Part shown: piece by piece, positions 30,089 to 40,577 of the stretch | Layout of the letters: each line of letters opens with the position of its first letter | How positions within the stretch are numbered: position 1 is the first letter of the stretch | From: Paratrimastix pyriformis | Taxonomy: Eukaryota > Preaxostyla > Paratrimastigidae | Direction: 5' to 3' | Assembly: GCA_027972325.1 (NCBI GenBank) | Contig: JAPMOS010000007.1 | Coordinates: 906,001 to 970,000, forward strand | DNA length: 64,000 nucleotides | Made by a program: the position numbers and the translations under genes | Notes under the pieces: model-generated | Told to the model about the DNA's origin: nothing | The model's input: only the letters and a program-made list of their open reading frames with translations | The model's database searches: none

Positions 30089-33000
30089 GGATGATGATGA
30101 TGATGATGAAGGATGATGATGGTGATGATGCTGATTGGGCGACGACGATCGAACGCCGCTGATGATGATGAATGGGCGGCGGGAGTCGGGGTGGTTGTGG
30201 TTGTGGTTGTGTTGTGGGTGACGATCGAACGACGATGATGAAGATGAATGGGCGGCGGAGGTCGGGGTGGGGGCGGCACGGCCGACCGTGGCCCTGCACC
30301 ACCCGCCGGGCCGCCTGGACAATGGCCTCGAAGGCCGGGCTTGCCACCGAGTGGGCGCGCCGCTTGGCGGGGGTCGTCCCGGCCGCCGGCGTCCCGCCGG
30401 CCTCCCGGCTGCTGCTGGGGCCCGGGGTGGCCTCGGGTGTGCCAACCGGGGGCAGCGCGAGCAGCGGGGTGCAGGGCGGCGCCCGGCCGGCTGGGGCCGG
30501 GGTGTGCGGGTGGTGGCGCTGCAGGCTGGGCAGCTGGGTGCTCAGCGGGGTCAAGGCCGGGCTGGTGGGCGGCTGCTGCTGCTGCTGCTGCTGCTGTTCG
30601 GACGGGCTGGCCGCGACGGGGGCGGCTGCGGCCGCGGGGGCGATGACATCGGCAGGGAGCTCCGGGGTGCTGGTGTGTGTGGCGACGGCCGGGCTCGGCT
30701 CGGGCGGGGTCAGATGTGGAGAGGCGGCCAGGGGATGAGCGGACGTCTGCTGCTGCTGCTGCTGCTCCGTGGCGGAAGGAGGGGGCTGCTGGGGGGCCTC
30801 TGCCCCATCTGCCGCCTGCCCCGCAGGCTCGGCCGAAGGCACCTGATGCTGCTGCTGCTGCTGCTGCTGCTGCTGAGATCCACCGGACTGCACCTCGGGA
30901 GGCCCGGCCCGGTCCTGTTCCGGCTCCGCCGTCGGCTTCGGCTCGCCCTCCCTGGCATCCTCGCCTTGCTGCTGCTGCTGCTGCTGCTGCTGCGCCGGGG
31001 GCTGCTCTTGTTGTTGTTGTTGCTGCTTCTCTGCAGGGATTGCAAGCCCAGTCCCGGCCTCGGCCCCAGACTCGGCGCGGGCCGGGGTGGGCGGCTGTGA
31101 GGCCGGCGCGTGGGCCGGCGGGGGCGGGTTCTGGAAGGCGCTCAGATCCTCGGCCGCCTCCTCGGCCGGGGGCACCAGCGCATCCGTGGACAGGGTGTGC
31201 CTGGGGCGCGGGCTGCCGCCCGCTGCCTCCCCGCCCTCGGCGGCCTGTGCGGGCGTCTCAATGAGCAGGGTCGCGGGACGGGCGGGCGACCCGCCGCCGC
31301 CCACCCGCATCCGGACGGCCTCCAGTCGGTTGCGGAGCGGGCTGGGCCCCGGGGCGGCAGCCAGGCGGGCGGCGCCGGGGGCCAAGGGCTTGGGCGGGGT
31401 GGGCGGCATGACGGGCAGCAGGCCCGGGGCCCCGGGGAAGCCCGGGCCGCCCAGGTTGGGCGAGGCCCGATGGAGGGTCTCCTCCACAATCTCGCAGAGC
31501 AGCGAGCCCTGCAGGCGCGGGGGGGAGGAGGAGTGGCGGATGGTGAGATGAGTTGGGGGAGGTGAGGGCGAGCTCTCTGGTGGGGCAGCGAGGTGGTGGG
31601 CCAAGGGGTGGGCAACGAGAGGGCGCGGACCCGGGATCGGTCGGGGGAGGCCTCATGGCCCACCGCCCTGTGAGGGGGACGGAGGGACGGAGGAGGAGAG
31701 GAATGGCAGCGGCGACGTGGGAAGATGAGCGAGCGGAGAGCCGAGGGGGAGGAGGGGAGAGAGGGGGTGAGGGGAAGGAAGGAGGCCGAGGCAGCCAAGG
31801 AGGAATGGCGGACGCGGTGGCGAGGACTCGCTGAAGGTGGCGAAGGCCTGGGTGGCATCGTCCAGCAGGGCCCGGCCCGACTCGCCCTGCACATCCCACG
31901 GAACGTGACGATCGGGGGTGGGGGTGGTGGCGGCGGCGGCGGCGGGAGACGTGAGTCATGGGCGGGAGATCAGAGATCGCCCCATGCGCGGCCGATGGTG
32001 AGCATCCAGGCATTGACAATGGTGGCCGGGGGGGCAGGGGCAGGGGCGGGGGGGGGGGGGGGGGGGGGCGGAGGCGGACGTTGCGGGCGAGGGCGCGGCT
32101 GGTCTCCATCTCGCGGAGGATGAGCTCCAGGTGCTGCTGCATGGCCAGCTGCTCGGTCAGCCGCTGGTTCTCGTCCTCAGCTGCCCCACCTAAGCACACA
32201 CAAACACGATGGGGATGGTGAGACGATGGTTGGCTGATGATTGATGGTGATCGGGTCGGGTGATGGTGGTGGTGATGATGGTATGACAACGCGGGCGATG
32301 CGTCGGTAGAGACAGGGTGGGTGCGGGGGTATGGCAGGTGCGGGGTATGGTAGGTGCGGGGTATGGCAGGTGCGGGGTATGGCAGGTGCGGGGGTATGGC
32401 AGGTGCGGGGGGGGGGGGGGGGGGGGGGGGGGGGCCGGACCTCCCTGAGGCGGGCGTCGCCCTGGGAGAAGGAGGTCGCCGAGGCCTCGAGGCGCTGCAC
32501 ATCCGCCTGCAGCCGCTCGGCCTGGGCCTCGGCCTTCTGCAGGGAAATCTCCCGCTCGTTGAGCGTCCCTGCACAGGAAGGGAACGGGATGATGATGACG
32601 ATGATGACGATGGTGGTGGTGGTGGTGATGGTGATGGTGATGGTGATGGTGATGATGATGGCGATGATGATGGCGATGATGATGGATGATGATGGATGAA
32701 GAGGGGATGTTGATGAAGAGGATGTTGATGAAGAGGATGTTGATGAAGAGGATGTTGATGAAGAGGATGTTGATGAAGAGGATGAAGAGGACGATGTCGA
32801 TGATGCTGACGTGAATGATGATGGTGATGCTGATGAGGGGAGGAATTCGGGGTTGGCGGCGGCCGGCCCGACGGACGGCTGAGGTGGGCGCTCTCGTCCC
32901 GGGCGCAGAGCAGGTCATGTTCGAGGGCCGCCTGGGCCTCGTGGGCGGCCCGCACAAACTGGCGCAGCTCGTCCGTCTGCACGTTGAGCTCGTCGCACTG

Positions 33001-34774
33001 CTGCCGGTACACCGACAGCTGCTGCAGGTCCTCCCGCTGGGCCCCCAGCTGCACCCGGGATGAGGGTGCGGTCGTGGGGCAACGGTGAGTGTGTGATGCG
33101 GAAGATGAGCTGAAAGGTGGAGAAAAACGAGGACATTGGTGATGGTGCCGGGGGTGATGCAGAAGGGGGAGTCGACCTGCCGGTCCAGCTCGGCCACCTT
33201 GAGGTAGTGCGCCTGGTTGTCGTCTTCCAGTGACTGGCACAGGGCCCGCAGCTCGTCGCATTGCTGTGCGCGCGCCACCCCCCCCAGAAATCAGATCAGA
33301 CGGGGGGGAGGGGGAGGGGGGAGGGAGGGAAGGCCAACCGGTGAGCGGGAAAAGTGGGCGCACGGATTTGAAAACACAATCCCGTCGGTTGGGCGGCGGT
33401 GGCACCAGCACAGGCGGCAGGCGGTGTATGTATGTGTGTGTGTGTGTGGGGGGTGACCTTCTTGAGGAGGGTGTTGTCGCGGGCGAGGGACTCGTTGGCG
33501 GCCCGGAGGTCGTCCAGCTGGGCGGCCTGCTCGCCCCCGGAGGGAGCGGCCGTGCTCAGGCCCAGCACACCCGTGCCCGTCAGGTCCAGCGGGGCCCCGC
33601 CCAGCATCGAGGCGCCCAGCATCGAGGGCTGGTCGTGCGGGAGGATGAGGGAGTGCAGACGGGGGGGTTGTGGGTGCCGTGAGCCCAGGAGAGCCGTGCG
33701 AATGGGGGGATGGGATGGGGGATAGGGGAGGAGGGACAGACCTTCTCGTCGGCAGGCGTTTGAAGGAAGCTGCAAGCGGGGGAAGGGACGGAGCAGAAGA
33801 AGACGGAAGTGGGGGATCATCAGAAAGGATGCGTTTGCGCGGATGTGGGCGGCGGCGGGGGGGGGGGGGGGGGGGGCGACCTGCTCCGCTCGGTGAACGG
33901 GGTTGCGGTGGGCGAGACCAGGGTAATGGGGCTCTCGGCGGTTATGGTCTTGGCGAGCCGCGAGGGCACCCGGGCCGCGGCATGCGAGCCCGTCGTCAGG
34001 GGGACCACCGGAGATCCCCACGAGTCGTAGATTCCCGTGCCCACATCCCCCCCGGGACCCGCAGGGGTGGGCGAGCCGACCGGGGTGGAGGCGATCGCCG
34101 GCGAGCCGGGCGAGGCGGGGGTTCGGACATGCCGGAGAATGGGGGTGGGGAAGGACTTTGGCGCAGGAGATTTTTGTGGGGAGGGGGGAATGTAAGTCAG
34201 CAGGCGGCGACCGGGCGAGGGTTGCACCAGGGGGGACTCGCCCGGGGGCGGCGGAGTGGACGGGCCCGGAGGCGGAAGGGGCGAAGATGGGGTCCGGTCG
34301 CGAGAAAGATGGATCTGACATCACCCACGCTTGTTGTGAGAAAAAAGGGGGGCTGGAGAGGGGAACCGCACGGACCTTGGCGTACTCCAGGAATTCATCG
34401 AACGACACCTGCCCATTGCCATCATGATCAAGCTGTTTGATCAACTCATTCAATTCATCCGATCCCGTGGGTTCGGAGCTAAGGATACTGTCCGTGTGCT
34501 GCGTTTTTTGGATGCACATCTCGTCGAGCAAGCTCTTCAGTTGCCCCACATCCACGTAGCCGCGATTTTCAGGGTCCAGACTCGAGAAGACATTTCTCGT
34601 CAAGATCTCGACTTCATCGAGCCCATCAGCCTCCGGTGTGGAGGTCTCTTCGTTGAGATCCGCCAGGGGAAGTCGAACGAAGCACTCAAAAAATGAAAAA
34701 GCCCGCTCAACCGTTGCTGCTCTGCCCGCGTGCCGGCAATTCCTTGTGAGCTCAGCAAGCGACTCTCGCACCAA
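26289..34774 (-). CDS. giant EF-hand, coiled-coil, poly-Gln protein with C-terminal membrane anchor
   Basis: Starts with paired EF-hands (34700-34390): a degenerate LDPENRGYVDVGQL and a canonical loop DHDGNGQVSFDE in LDHDGNGQVSFDEFLEYAK. Many short exons follow with heptad-rich coils: DDLRAANESLARDNTLLKK (33530), LRALCQSLEDDNQAHYLKVA (33250-33180), QREDLQQLSVYRQQCDEL (33040), LNEREISLQKAEAQAERLQA (32560-32450), DENQRLTEQLAMQQHLELIL (32180-32080), MQRKLHVHEMLLEEERAKC (29270-29220). Long Pro/Ser/poly-Gln stretches lie between (31600-30280, 28100-27000). The end is a helix LSWLVGLLLTGLLLALGLLV (26545-26485) and about 55 more residues. EF-hand plus coil recalls Rab11-FIP3/CRACR2A adaptors but the membrane anchor does not. 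I assign no orthologue. No ATG opens the first exon's frame, so the start lies in an unseen exon or is non-ATG. This could be more than one gene. Confidence 0.5.
29461..29740. repeat. GAT/GAC tract and 15-bp minisatellite in an intron
   Basis: GAT/GAC triplets at 29461-29530, then about 14 copies of a 15-bp unit (TGGATGGATGATGAT) to 29740. In an intron of the EF-hand gene; ATC-rich on the sense strand. Confidence 0.85.
30014..30118. repeat. GAT/GCT triplet tract in an intron
   Basis: Imperfect (GAT)n with CTGAT interruptions and a duplicated AAG GAT block. ATC on the sense strand of the EF-hand gene. Confidence 0.75.
32334..32434. repeat. 16-bp minisatellite ending in a poly-G tract
   Basis: About five copies of GGTGCGGGGTATGGCA (32334-32405), then about 26 G (32408-32434), in an intron just before the acceptor of the minus-strand EF-hand gene. 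On the sense strand it reads poly-C followed by TGCCATACC repeats. Confidence 0.8.
32697..32790. repeat. 15-bp minisatellite GATGTTGATGAAGAG
   Basis: About six tandem copies in an intron of the EF-hand gene, next to GAT/GGT-rich sequence (32590-32695). Confidence 0.85.
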
Positions 34775-34778
34775 ACAA

Positions 34779-35634
34779 ATGTCTCAGATGATCGAAGACC
34801 CCGTGACCCATCTCAAAGAGATGCTGATAACTCCGCACACAAAGTATCAGAAGTGCCACACATGTGAATGTGACGATTTCAAGGCTCATTCGTGGTTTAA
34901 GGTCGGCAATTGGCCAACTCGTTCGGTGTCTCATTATATTTGTTCCCCACCGAATTCCGGACGGGCAGACCGGTCCGCAAGATCCACAAAAAAAACACAA
35001 TCATCACGCTTTTTCTTCCGTTTAAAGAATGCCAGAAATGCGGCCACCCTCTGACCTCGCACAACCCAGAGCACGTGGTCCTTCGCCGCCTCCCCGAAGC
35101 GAGTCCCACAGGAGACTTGAAACAAATCATGTGTCAGCACTCCTGTTTTTCAGTACACATTTCCCCCTACGATAGCAACAAAACAGGTGAGCGTGTCCCT
35201 TCCCTACAACGGGGAAGCACAGATGTTCGTGACAGGGAGCTATAATGACTTCTCGCATTGGTTGCCAATGGACCATGAAGGAGACAAGTGGTGCACCACA
35301 CTGGAACTTCCTCCGGGCCAATACGGACTTCGGTTCCTGACCTCCGAAGGGCATCAGGTCTTGGCCCGATGTATTTTGGTCACTGACATTGCAAGTTGCC
35401 CACAGATGCTCACAGTCCCGTCGCTGCCATCGGGGCACGTGCTCTTCCCATGCAACATTCTTTCAGTCGGTGAGCAGGAGGCCCAGCCGGCTGGAATTTC
35501 GACAAGCCAGTGAGCGCGGGGTGAAAGAAAAACCATGTTGGGGCGTGCTCAAACGGTTGGTGGGGATGAATAACAATTGTGCGCTTTTTGAAATCAGTTT
35601 CGTTCGAGTCCATGAGCCCGAGGTCAGCGCCTAA
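34779..35634 (+). CDS. protein with Cys/His zinc motif and AMPK-beta-like glycogen-binding domain
   Basis: Four exons keep frame: 34779-34901, 35036-35074 or 35077, 35187-35378, 35467-35634. Residues about 25-50 hold CHTCECDDFKAHSWFK joined by splicing to KCGHPLTSHNPEH, a C-x2-C-x-C...C-x2-H zinc-ribbon-like pattern. Next comes VSVSLPYNGEAQMFVTGSYN with DFSHWLPMDHEGDKWCTTLE and LPPGQYGLRFLT, the beta-sandwich of CBM48/AMPK-beta (G-S-[FY]-N-x-W type core). The tail SVSRRPSRLEFRQASERG holds a basic Ser motif (R-R-P-S) and ends at 35634. It may recognise glycogen or starch, or regulate a kinase. No orthologue is assigned. The start codon lies 5 bp from the first open codon of the opposite-strand EF-hand gene. 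Confidence 0.6.
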
Positions 35635-35648
35635 ATCACCGTGGGGTG

Positions 35649-36969
35649 AAATGGTCAACGCAGGAGAACTTCAAAAGCGGCAGGATGAGGGTTTCCGTGG
35701 TAAACCTGACACCCAGAATCTTTCGGAGCAAGGGACTTGAATTAAAGAAAGGCATTCCTGTCGGAGATGGTGTCACAGCACTGATTCCTCATGGCAATGC
35801 TGAATTTGAGTTCGGTGCTCCCCTTGCCATTATTTTCCCTTCATCACAAGACGTAGGGTCATTGGCGATGTCACAGGTGGGGATGGGCACATTACGTTTA
35901 TTTGCGATGAACCATCGACCGATTCGTTTGACTTCCGTTTTACGGTCTCCTTTTGTTCTCAAACCAATCCGATGTGTCGTTAGATTAATGCCTGGGGGAA
36001 ACCTGAGTGCAATGTTACTTCCTCTTCACACCTCCGCGCCGATCTGACTGCCCATGGGGCCAATCAAGGTCCCGAACCCTCCCCTCATCATGTTGTTTGA
36101 CGCGGGTGACGCGTTAGTCCTGACAATTGAAGACTTTCCTGAACAAATTGAGCGTGACAACCTTGGGCGACCCCTTCGGGTCCTAGGCTCGGCGGGGATG
36201 GCCCTGGGAGAGAGTGGCATCGTCCAGCCAGGCGAGCGGGCCCTTGAAGTACGCACCAACTTGGTGGCCACTCAGCGGTTCGAAAACCCATTAGTACACA
36301 TCAATGGGGTCATTACGACGACCATCTCGGCCACCACCACTACAACTGTCTGCGCAAATCTCTTCACACGGGTCACCGAGGAGGGGACCACCACCGCCAC
36401 CATCATCCCTTGTACGGTAAGCAGCTCTGGGCCAGCTCCCCCTGTGGGCACGGTCCGCACCCCCCCCCCACACACACACACACACCTGTCTCCCGTTGCT
36501 TCCCTCCTCTGTATGACGCACACCCACTTTCCCCTTCCAGCCTATGCAGGCCATTATCAACGCCACGATCTGCGGGGAAGTCACCGTCCCTGTCACCTCA
36601 ACTGCCTTGGTGGTGCCTTGCGAGGGAGAATTCTCACAGACTGTCCTCCAAGAAAGTCCAAACCAAACCCGAACCACCAGCCTTGTCCCTGTTCGGATTC
36701 TCATTCAACCTGTGACAACTCATATCGAAGCTGTCCTGACCAGCACGGTCTCGGCGATCATGACGACCACAGTCACCACGTCGCCCACCCAAACGGTGTC
36801 AGTTTCCGACACGATTACCACCACGGTCTCCGTTCCAGTCGCGACCACCGTAACTGGGCTCCCCACGCATATCACCATCGGCGGGGCGGACGAAGTGCCT
36901 CCTCCCGCGCAGGAGGGGCCTCCTGGATACTTCAGTCGGCCCGAAAACCCCGAAGAAAAAGAGAAATAA
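35649..36969 (+). CDS. Thr/Val-rich, beta-rich hypothetical protein
   Basis: Not recognised. Coding-looking pieces are ALIPHGNAEFEFG (to about 35816) joined through GTGCTC...GTCACAG to GDGHITFICDEPSTDSFDFR and FTVSFCSQTNPMC (35884-35965); VPNPPLIMLFDAGDALVLTI and on (36068-36418); and, after a 122-nt intron (36419-36540) with poly-C and (CA)n, a Thr/Val-rich region (36541-36969) ending NPEEKEK. The last part (SVSDTITTTVSVPVATTVTG) looks like an O-glycosylated mucin-like or cell-surface stalk. I found no signal peptide, and the join near 35970-36066 is unresolved, so these may be two genes. The 5' end given is only a guess. Confidence 0.35.
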
Positions 36970-37052
36970 TCCGAGATATCGAGAGATTTGACAAACCCGC
37001 TTTTCATCCCCAAGGGTTTGAACCTCTCCCAAAACTCGCCCAATACTCGAGA

Positions 37053-37252
37053 ATGTGCCAGCGTGCGAAGTGCCGTAAGTGCGGGAAGGTTACCTGGTCG
37101 GGTCGGTGTCCTCTTTTGTAATGTCCCCATTGTCATCCTCATTGGTTTCGCCAGGTTGCGGAGAACACATCGAGGAGGTGATGCGAGGCGTTCCGGAGTC
37201 CCGAAAGTGCACCTGTGCCGAGCATGATCCAGAGCCTTGTATCATTATGTGA
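37053..37252 (+). CDS. 48-residue Cys-rich conserved small protein
   Basis: Two exons, 37053-37101 and 37155-37252, with a 53-nt intron (GTCGGT...CGCCAG), give a protein starting MCQRAKCRKCGKVTWSGCGE, continuing HIEEVMRGVPESRKCTCAEH, and ending PCIIM. From memory, this matches a tiny conserved family in fungi and actinobacteria with the pattern MC-x4-C-x2-CGK-x-TW-[AS]-GCG-x-H...C-x-C, presumably zinc-binding and of unknown function. The conserved WSGCG is interrupted exactly by the intron, which supports the splice. It lies in a spacer between the Thr-rich gene and convergent REI1, and is too short for ordinary gene callers. Confidence 0.75.
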
Positions 37253-37671
37253 GAACCGTTGGCCCAACTCATTTTTTGTTCGGATATATCTGCGCCGGCG
37301 GCCGTCTCCTCGAATGCGATTCAGGCGCCGGACCCGCAGATGTTAACTCTGCGACGGGACGAATTATTACACAGAAGTACTTTTTCTCTTTTTTTTTTTC
37401 TCAGTCGATATGTTTCTGCAGATTTTTTTTTGTGGCCAAAACAAGAGGCCGAGTCGGACCGTGTTCGTCCCACCACAACGATACATACGGCGGCAAGAGT
37501 GCCACGATCAAAAACGACACAGCCAGGCTTCGATAATAAAAAAAAAAACCGAGACGCCAGCGGGGTGCGAAGCCCCGGAAACCCCAAACCCGACCCGCCG
37601 CCATCCCAACCCGGGGAACGGAACGAGGGGGGTGGGCAGAAGTCCGCTCTCTCCCCCCGGAGCACGGCTTT

Positions 37672-37796
37672 TTACCACCTGAGCTGGGAGCGGATCCGCT
37701 GGGTGCCGACAAAGTTCTGGTTGAGCTGGATCCGGTCCTCGTGGGCCTGGTTGATCTTCAGCTCCTCGGCAATGGCCCGGTACCGGGCCGACCGCT

Positions 37797-37828
<32 letters not shown>

Positions 37829-40522
37829 CGACAAGGCGACGAAGAGCGATGAGGGTGGGTTGGGTTGGCATACGTCAAAAATAAAAATTTGTACAATTAA
37901 TTAAATTCCCCCCATCCAGCGAACATCACCCCGGAGTTCAGACCTCCTGCTTGATCCAGCCCAGCTGGCGGTACTTGGCCACCATGGCGTTGACCAGGAC
38001 CGCCTTGCGGGTTTCTGGGGCCGGAACTTCTGCCGGTAGTAGCGGGCCAGCTCGCGGGTGCCCAGCTGGGCCCCGTTGCTCAGCACCAGCTCCCGCTGGG
38101 CCGGATGTCCACCGGGCGGCTGGGGGGGGGGAGGGGGGGGGGGGGTGGGGGGGGTGCGGTCAGGACGGGCGAGTTCCCCCCGAGAAGGACCCGATGCTGA
38201 TTGCAAGGCCACACAAGGCCGCCCACCCTCGGTGCGCAGGGCCAAGGGGGGCAGGGAGCGGCGGTGGCGGTGGCGGTGGCGGTGGCGGCGGGACGGACTT
38301 GACGGCCTCGTCGGAGGGCTGGGCCTCGTCCATCTTGACCCAGAAGGGCTTTTCGCCCTCCTCCTCCTCGTCGTCGTCGTCCTCCTCGCCCTCCTCATCG
38401 GCCTCCTCGTCCTCATCGGCCTCCTCGATCTTGTCCAGCTCGGCAGGCGCTGCGGCCGCTGCCGCTGCGGGTCCAGACAGACAAGGCGATCGATGAGCAA
38501 TGGAATGCACCGGGAGGGCCGCGAAACAGGGCATGGATGGATGGAAACAGGGCATGGATGGACACAGGGCATGGATGGACACAGGGCATGGATCAATGCA
38601 CCATGTGCACCAGTCATCGGACAGTCACCCGGAGGGGAGGGAGGGGGTCGGACCAGGCTCGGCGGGCCCCTCCTCCTCCTTCTTGATCGGCTCGGCCCCG
38701 GCCTCGCCCTCGGGAGTCTTCTTCTGCTCGCCCGCCGCCGCCGCCGCCCCCTCCTCCTCCTCGTCGTCGCCCTTGTAGCCCTCGGGGTACGAGGTGGAGA
38801 AGTCGTACCACTCGCCGTACTCCTCGGGCTCTGCCGCGCGGCGTCCCCCCCCCGCGGAGCCCACCAACCCGAAGCCACCCCAGTCCAGTCCAGATCAGGG
38901 ATGGGATGGGATGGGATGGGATGGGACGGGGGAGCGGTGGTGGGCGTGGAGGTGGAGTTGGGTGTGGAGCGGGGGGGGGGGGGGGGGGTCTGGCGGGGGC
39001 GGACCGTAGGTGGTGTAGCAGTGGGCCTTGTCGATCATGTGCTTGCGGGCCGCGTAGCCGTCGGTGAACTGGCGCCCGCAGGCGAAGCACAGGCAGCCCC
39101 GGGTCAACTGGTCGGGGGGGGGGGGGGGGGGGGGGATGTGAGCGTTCTGATGGACGGTGGTTGTGCCAACTGGTCGGGGGGAACCGGGGAACGGGGGAAC
39201 GGGGAACGGGGAACGGGGAACGGGGGGAACGGGGGATGTGAGTGTTCAGATGGACGGTGGTTGTGCCAACAGAAGGCGGGGATCTCTCTGTGAAGGGGAT
39301 CTGGTTTTCGTGTGAAGGAGGAGGAGGATGCGTGGCGGTGTGGAGAGGATGGGGGGGGGGGGGGGGGTCGGGGGAGACCTTGGCGGCGAGGTACTCGAGG
39401 AGGCCTTCGAGGTCCGCCAGGAACTCGATCTCGTCGATCTGGAAGCTGTGCTCCTTGATCATGTGCTCCATGTTCCTGTCCGACACAACCGGGGTGGGTG
39501 GGTGGTGGTGGGGGGTGGGGGAGGAGGTGCCGTGCTCCATGTTTCCTGCCCAAGCCCACCCCTTGTGTGCCGGATGGGGGAGAAATGGCGGTCTGTGTGT
39601 GTCGTGTAAAGAAGGAACGAAGTAACGGGAAAATAAAACAAAAACCAGAGAGGTAGAAGAGACAGCACGAATGTCACTGCACCCGTGGGCGAAGGAATCC
39701 CCGGTCTGTGTGTGTGTGCCGCGCAGACTTCTTGAGGGAGCGGCTCTGGTGCGAGCAGAACAGGCAGTGCCGCTTGGAGACCAGCGGCATCCGCTCGGGC
39801 ACGTGGGCCACCTCGGCCTCCTCCTCCGCCTCGGCACCATCGACCCGGGGAGCCTGGGGCAGCTTTTCCCGAATCTCCTTCTCCAGTTGCAGGGCAATGT
39901 CATCACCGCCCTCGGCAGAGGCCGTCGCCGTGGCGGCTGCAGGCACTGTCTCCGGCTTGGTGATGGTGACCTGCCGAGATCGATCGGTCGGGAGTTGGAA
40001 CGGTGAAAGATCGCCGACAGACCTGGGGGATGAACTTTTGAAGAGAAACAGGGGCGTTGATGCCCACGCCGGGTGGAGGGACGGGAGCGGAGACGATGCC
40101 TAGGGGAGGGGCGCAATATTTCCGGCAATGTCACCCGCGTCCGGACAGACCCACGTTGGCTGGAAGACCAGCAATTGCGGCCCGGTCGCGGTGTGCCTTG
40201 GACATGCAGTGTTGCTCCAGCGCTTTGGCAGAAGAGAACTGTTTTCTGTGCACCCCGACCCAGAAATGTTCGAAGGCACGGTGTGTTTGAGCAAAACAGA
40301 CTGGCAAAGGGGACAATCCATCTTTGTCTTGCCTGGACGGGTTGTTGCCTGGGGCTGCAGTTCCTCGAGGGATTTTGCGAAATCAGCCTCGGAAAGGGGA
40401 GGCAATCCGGCCACCTTGCGAAGAAGGTTCGACCGATGCCACTGCGAGGAGGAATGCTTTTTCTGCTCCTCCAAGGACGCAAAGGACATGATGCCACAAC
40501 ACACACAGTGACGTCCGCTCAT
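37672..40522 (-). CDS. ZNF622: REI1/ZNF622, cytoplasmic pre-60S ribosome maturation factor
   Basis: Acts late in 60S maturation, helping release the shuttling export factor Arx1. Four C2H2-type fingers are recognisable: CVCCGIMSFASLEEQKKH (40505-40450), CPLCQSVLL paired with LEQHCMSKAH, CLFCSHQSR paired by splicing with MEHMIKEHSF (39770-39720 and 39480-39430), and CFACGRQFTDGYAARKHMI (39085-39030). Between them is EIEFLADLEGLLEYLAAKV, typical of the family. Then EYGEWYDFSTSYPEGYKGDD (38825-38770), an acidic stretch, LVLSNGAQLGTRELARYYRQ (38090-38030), VAKYRQLGWIKQE and the last exon YRAIAEELKINQAHEDRIQL...RIRSQLRW ending at 37672, matching the ZNF622 C-terminus. Start at MSGRHCVCCG, 55 bp from divergent eIF3g. 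Introns carry poly-C on the sense strand; one has duplicated acceptor sequence (39110-39265). Confidence 0.88.
39110..39265. repeat. duplicated intron 3' segment with poly-G in REI1
   Basis: GGACGGTGGTTGTGCCAAC occurs at about 39152-39170 and 39250-39268. The first copy is followed by CTGGTCGGGG and preceded by poly-G, repeating the arrangement at the acceptor near 39110. The unit includes a CAG acceptor on the sense strand. Confidence 0.75.
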
Positions 40523-40577
40523 TGGGATTCTCTTTGCTGCTCGGTTGCGTGCAGAGGTCGATCTCACCCCGGCAATA
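40523..40577. promoter_or_regulatory. 55-bp bidirectional promoter between REI1 and eIF3g
   Basis: Start codons at 40522 (minus) and 40578 (plus) face away from each other. Both genes serve ribosome production or translation, so co-regulation through shared elements is plausible. Confidence 0.6.
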
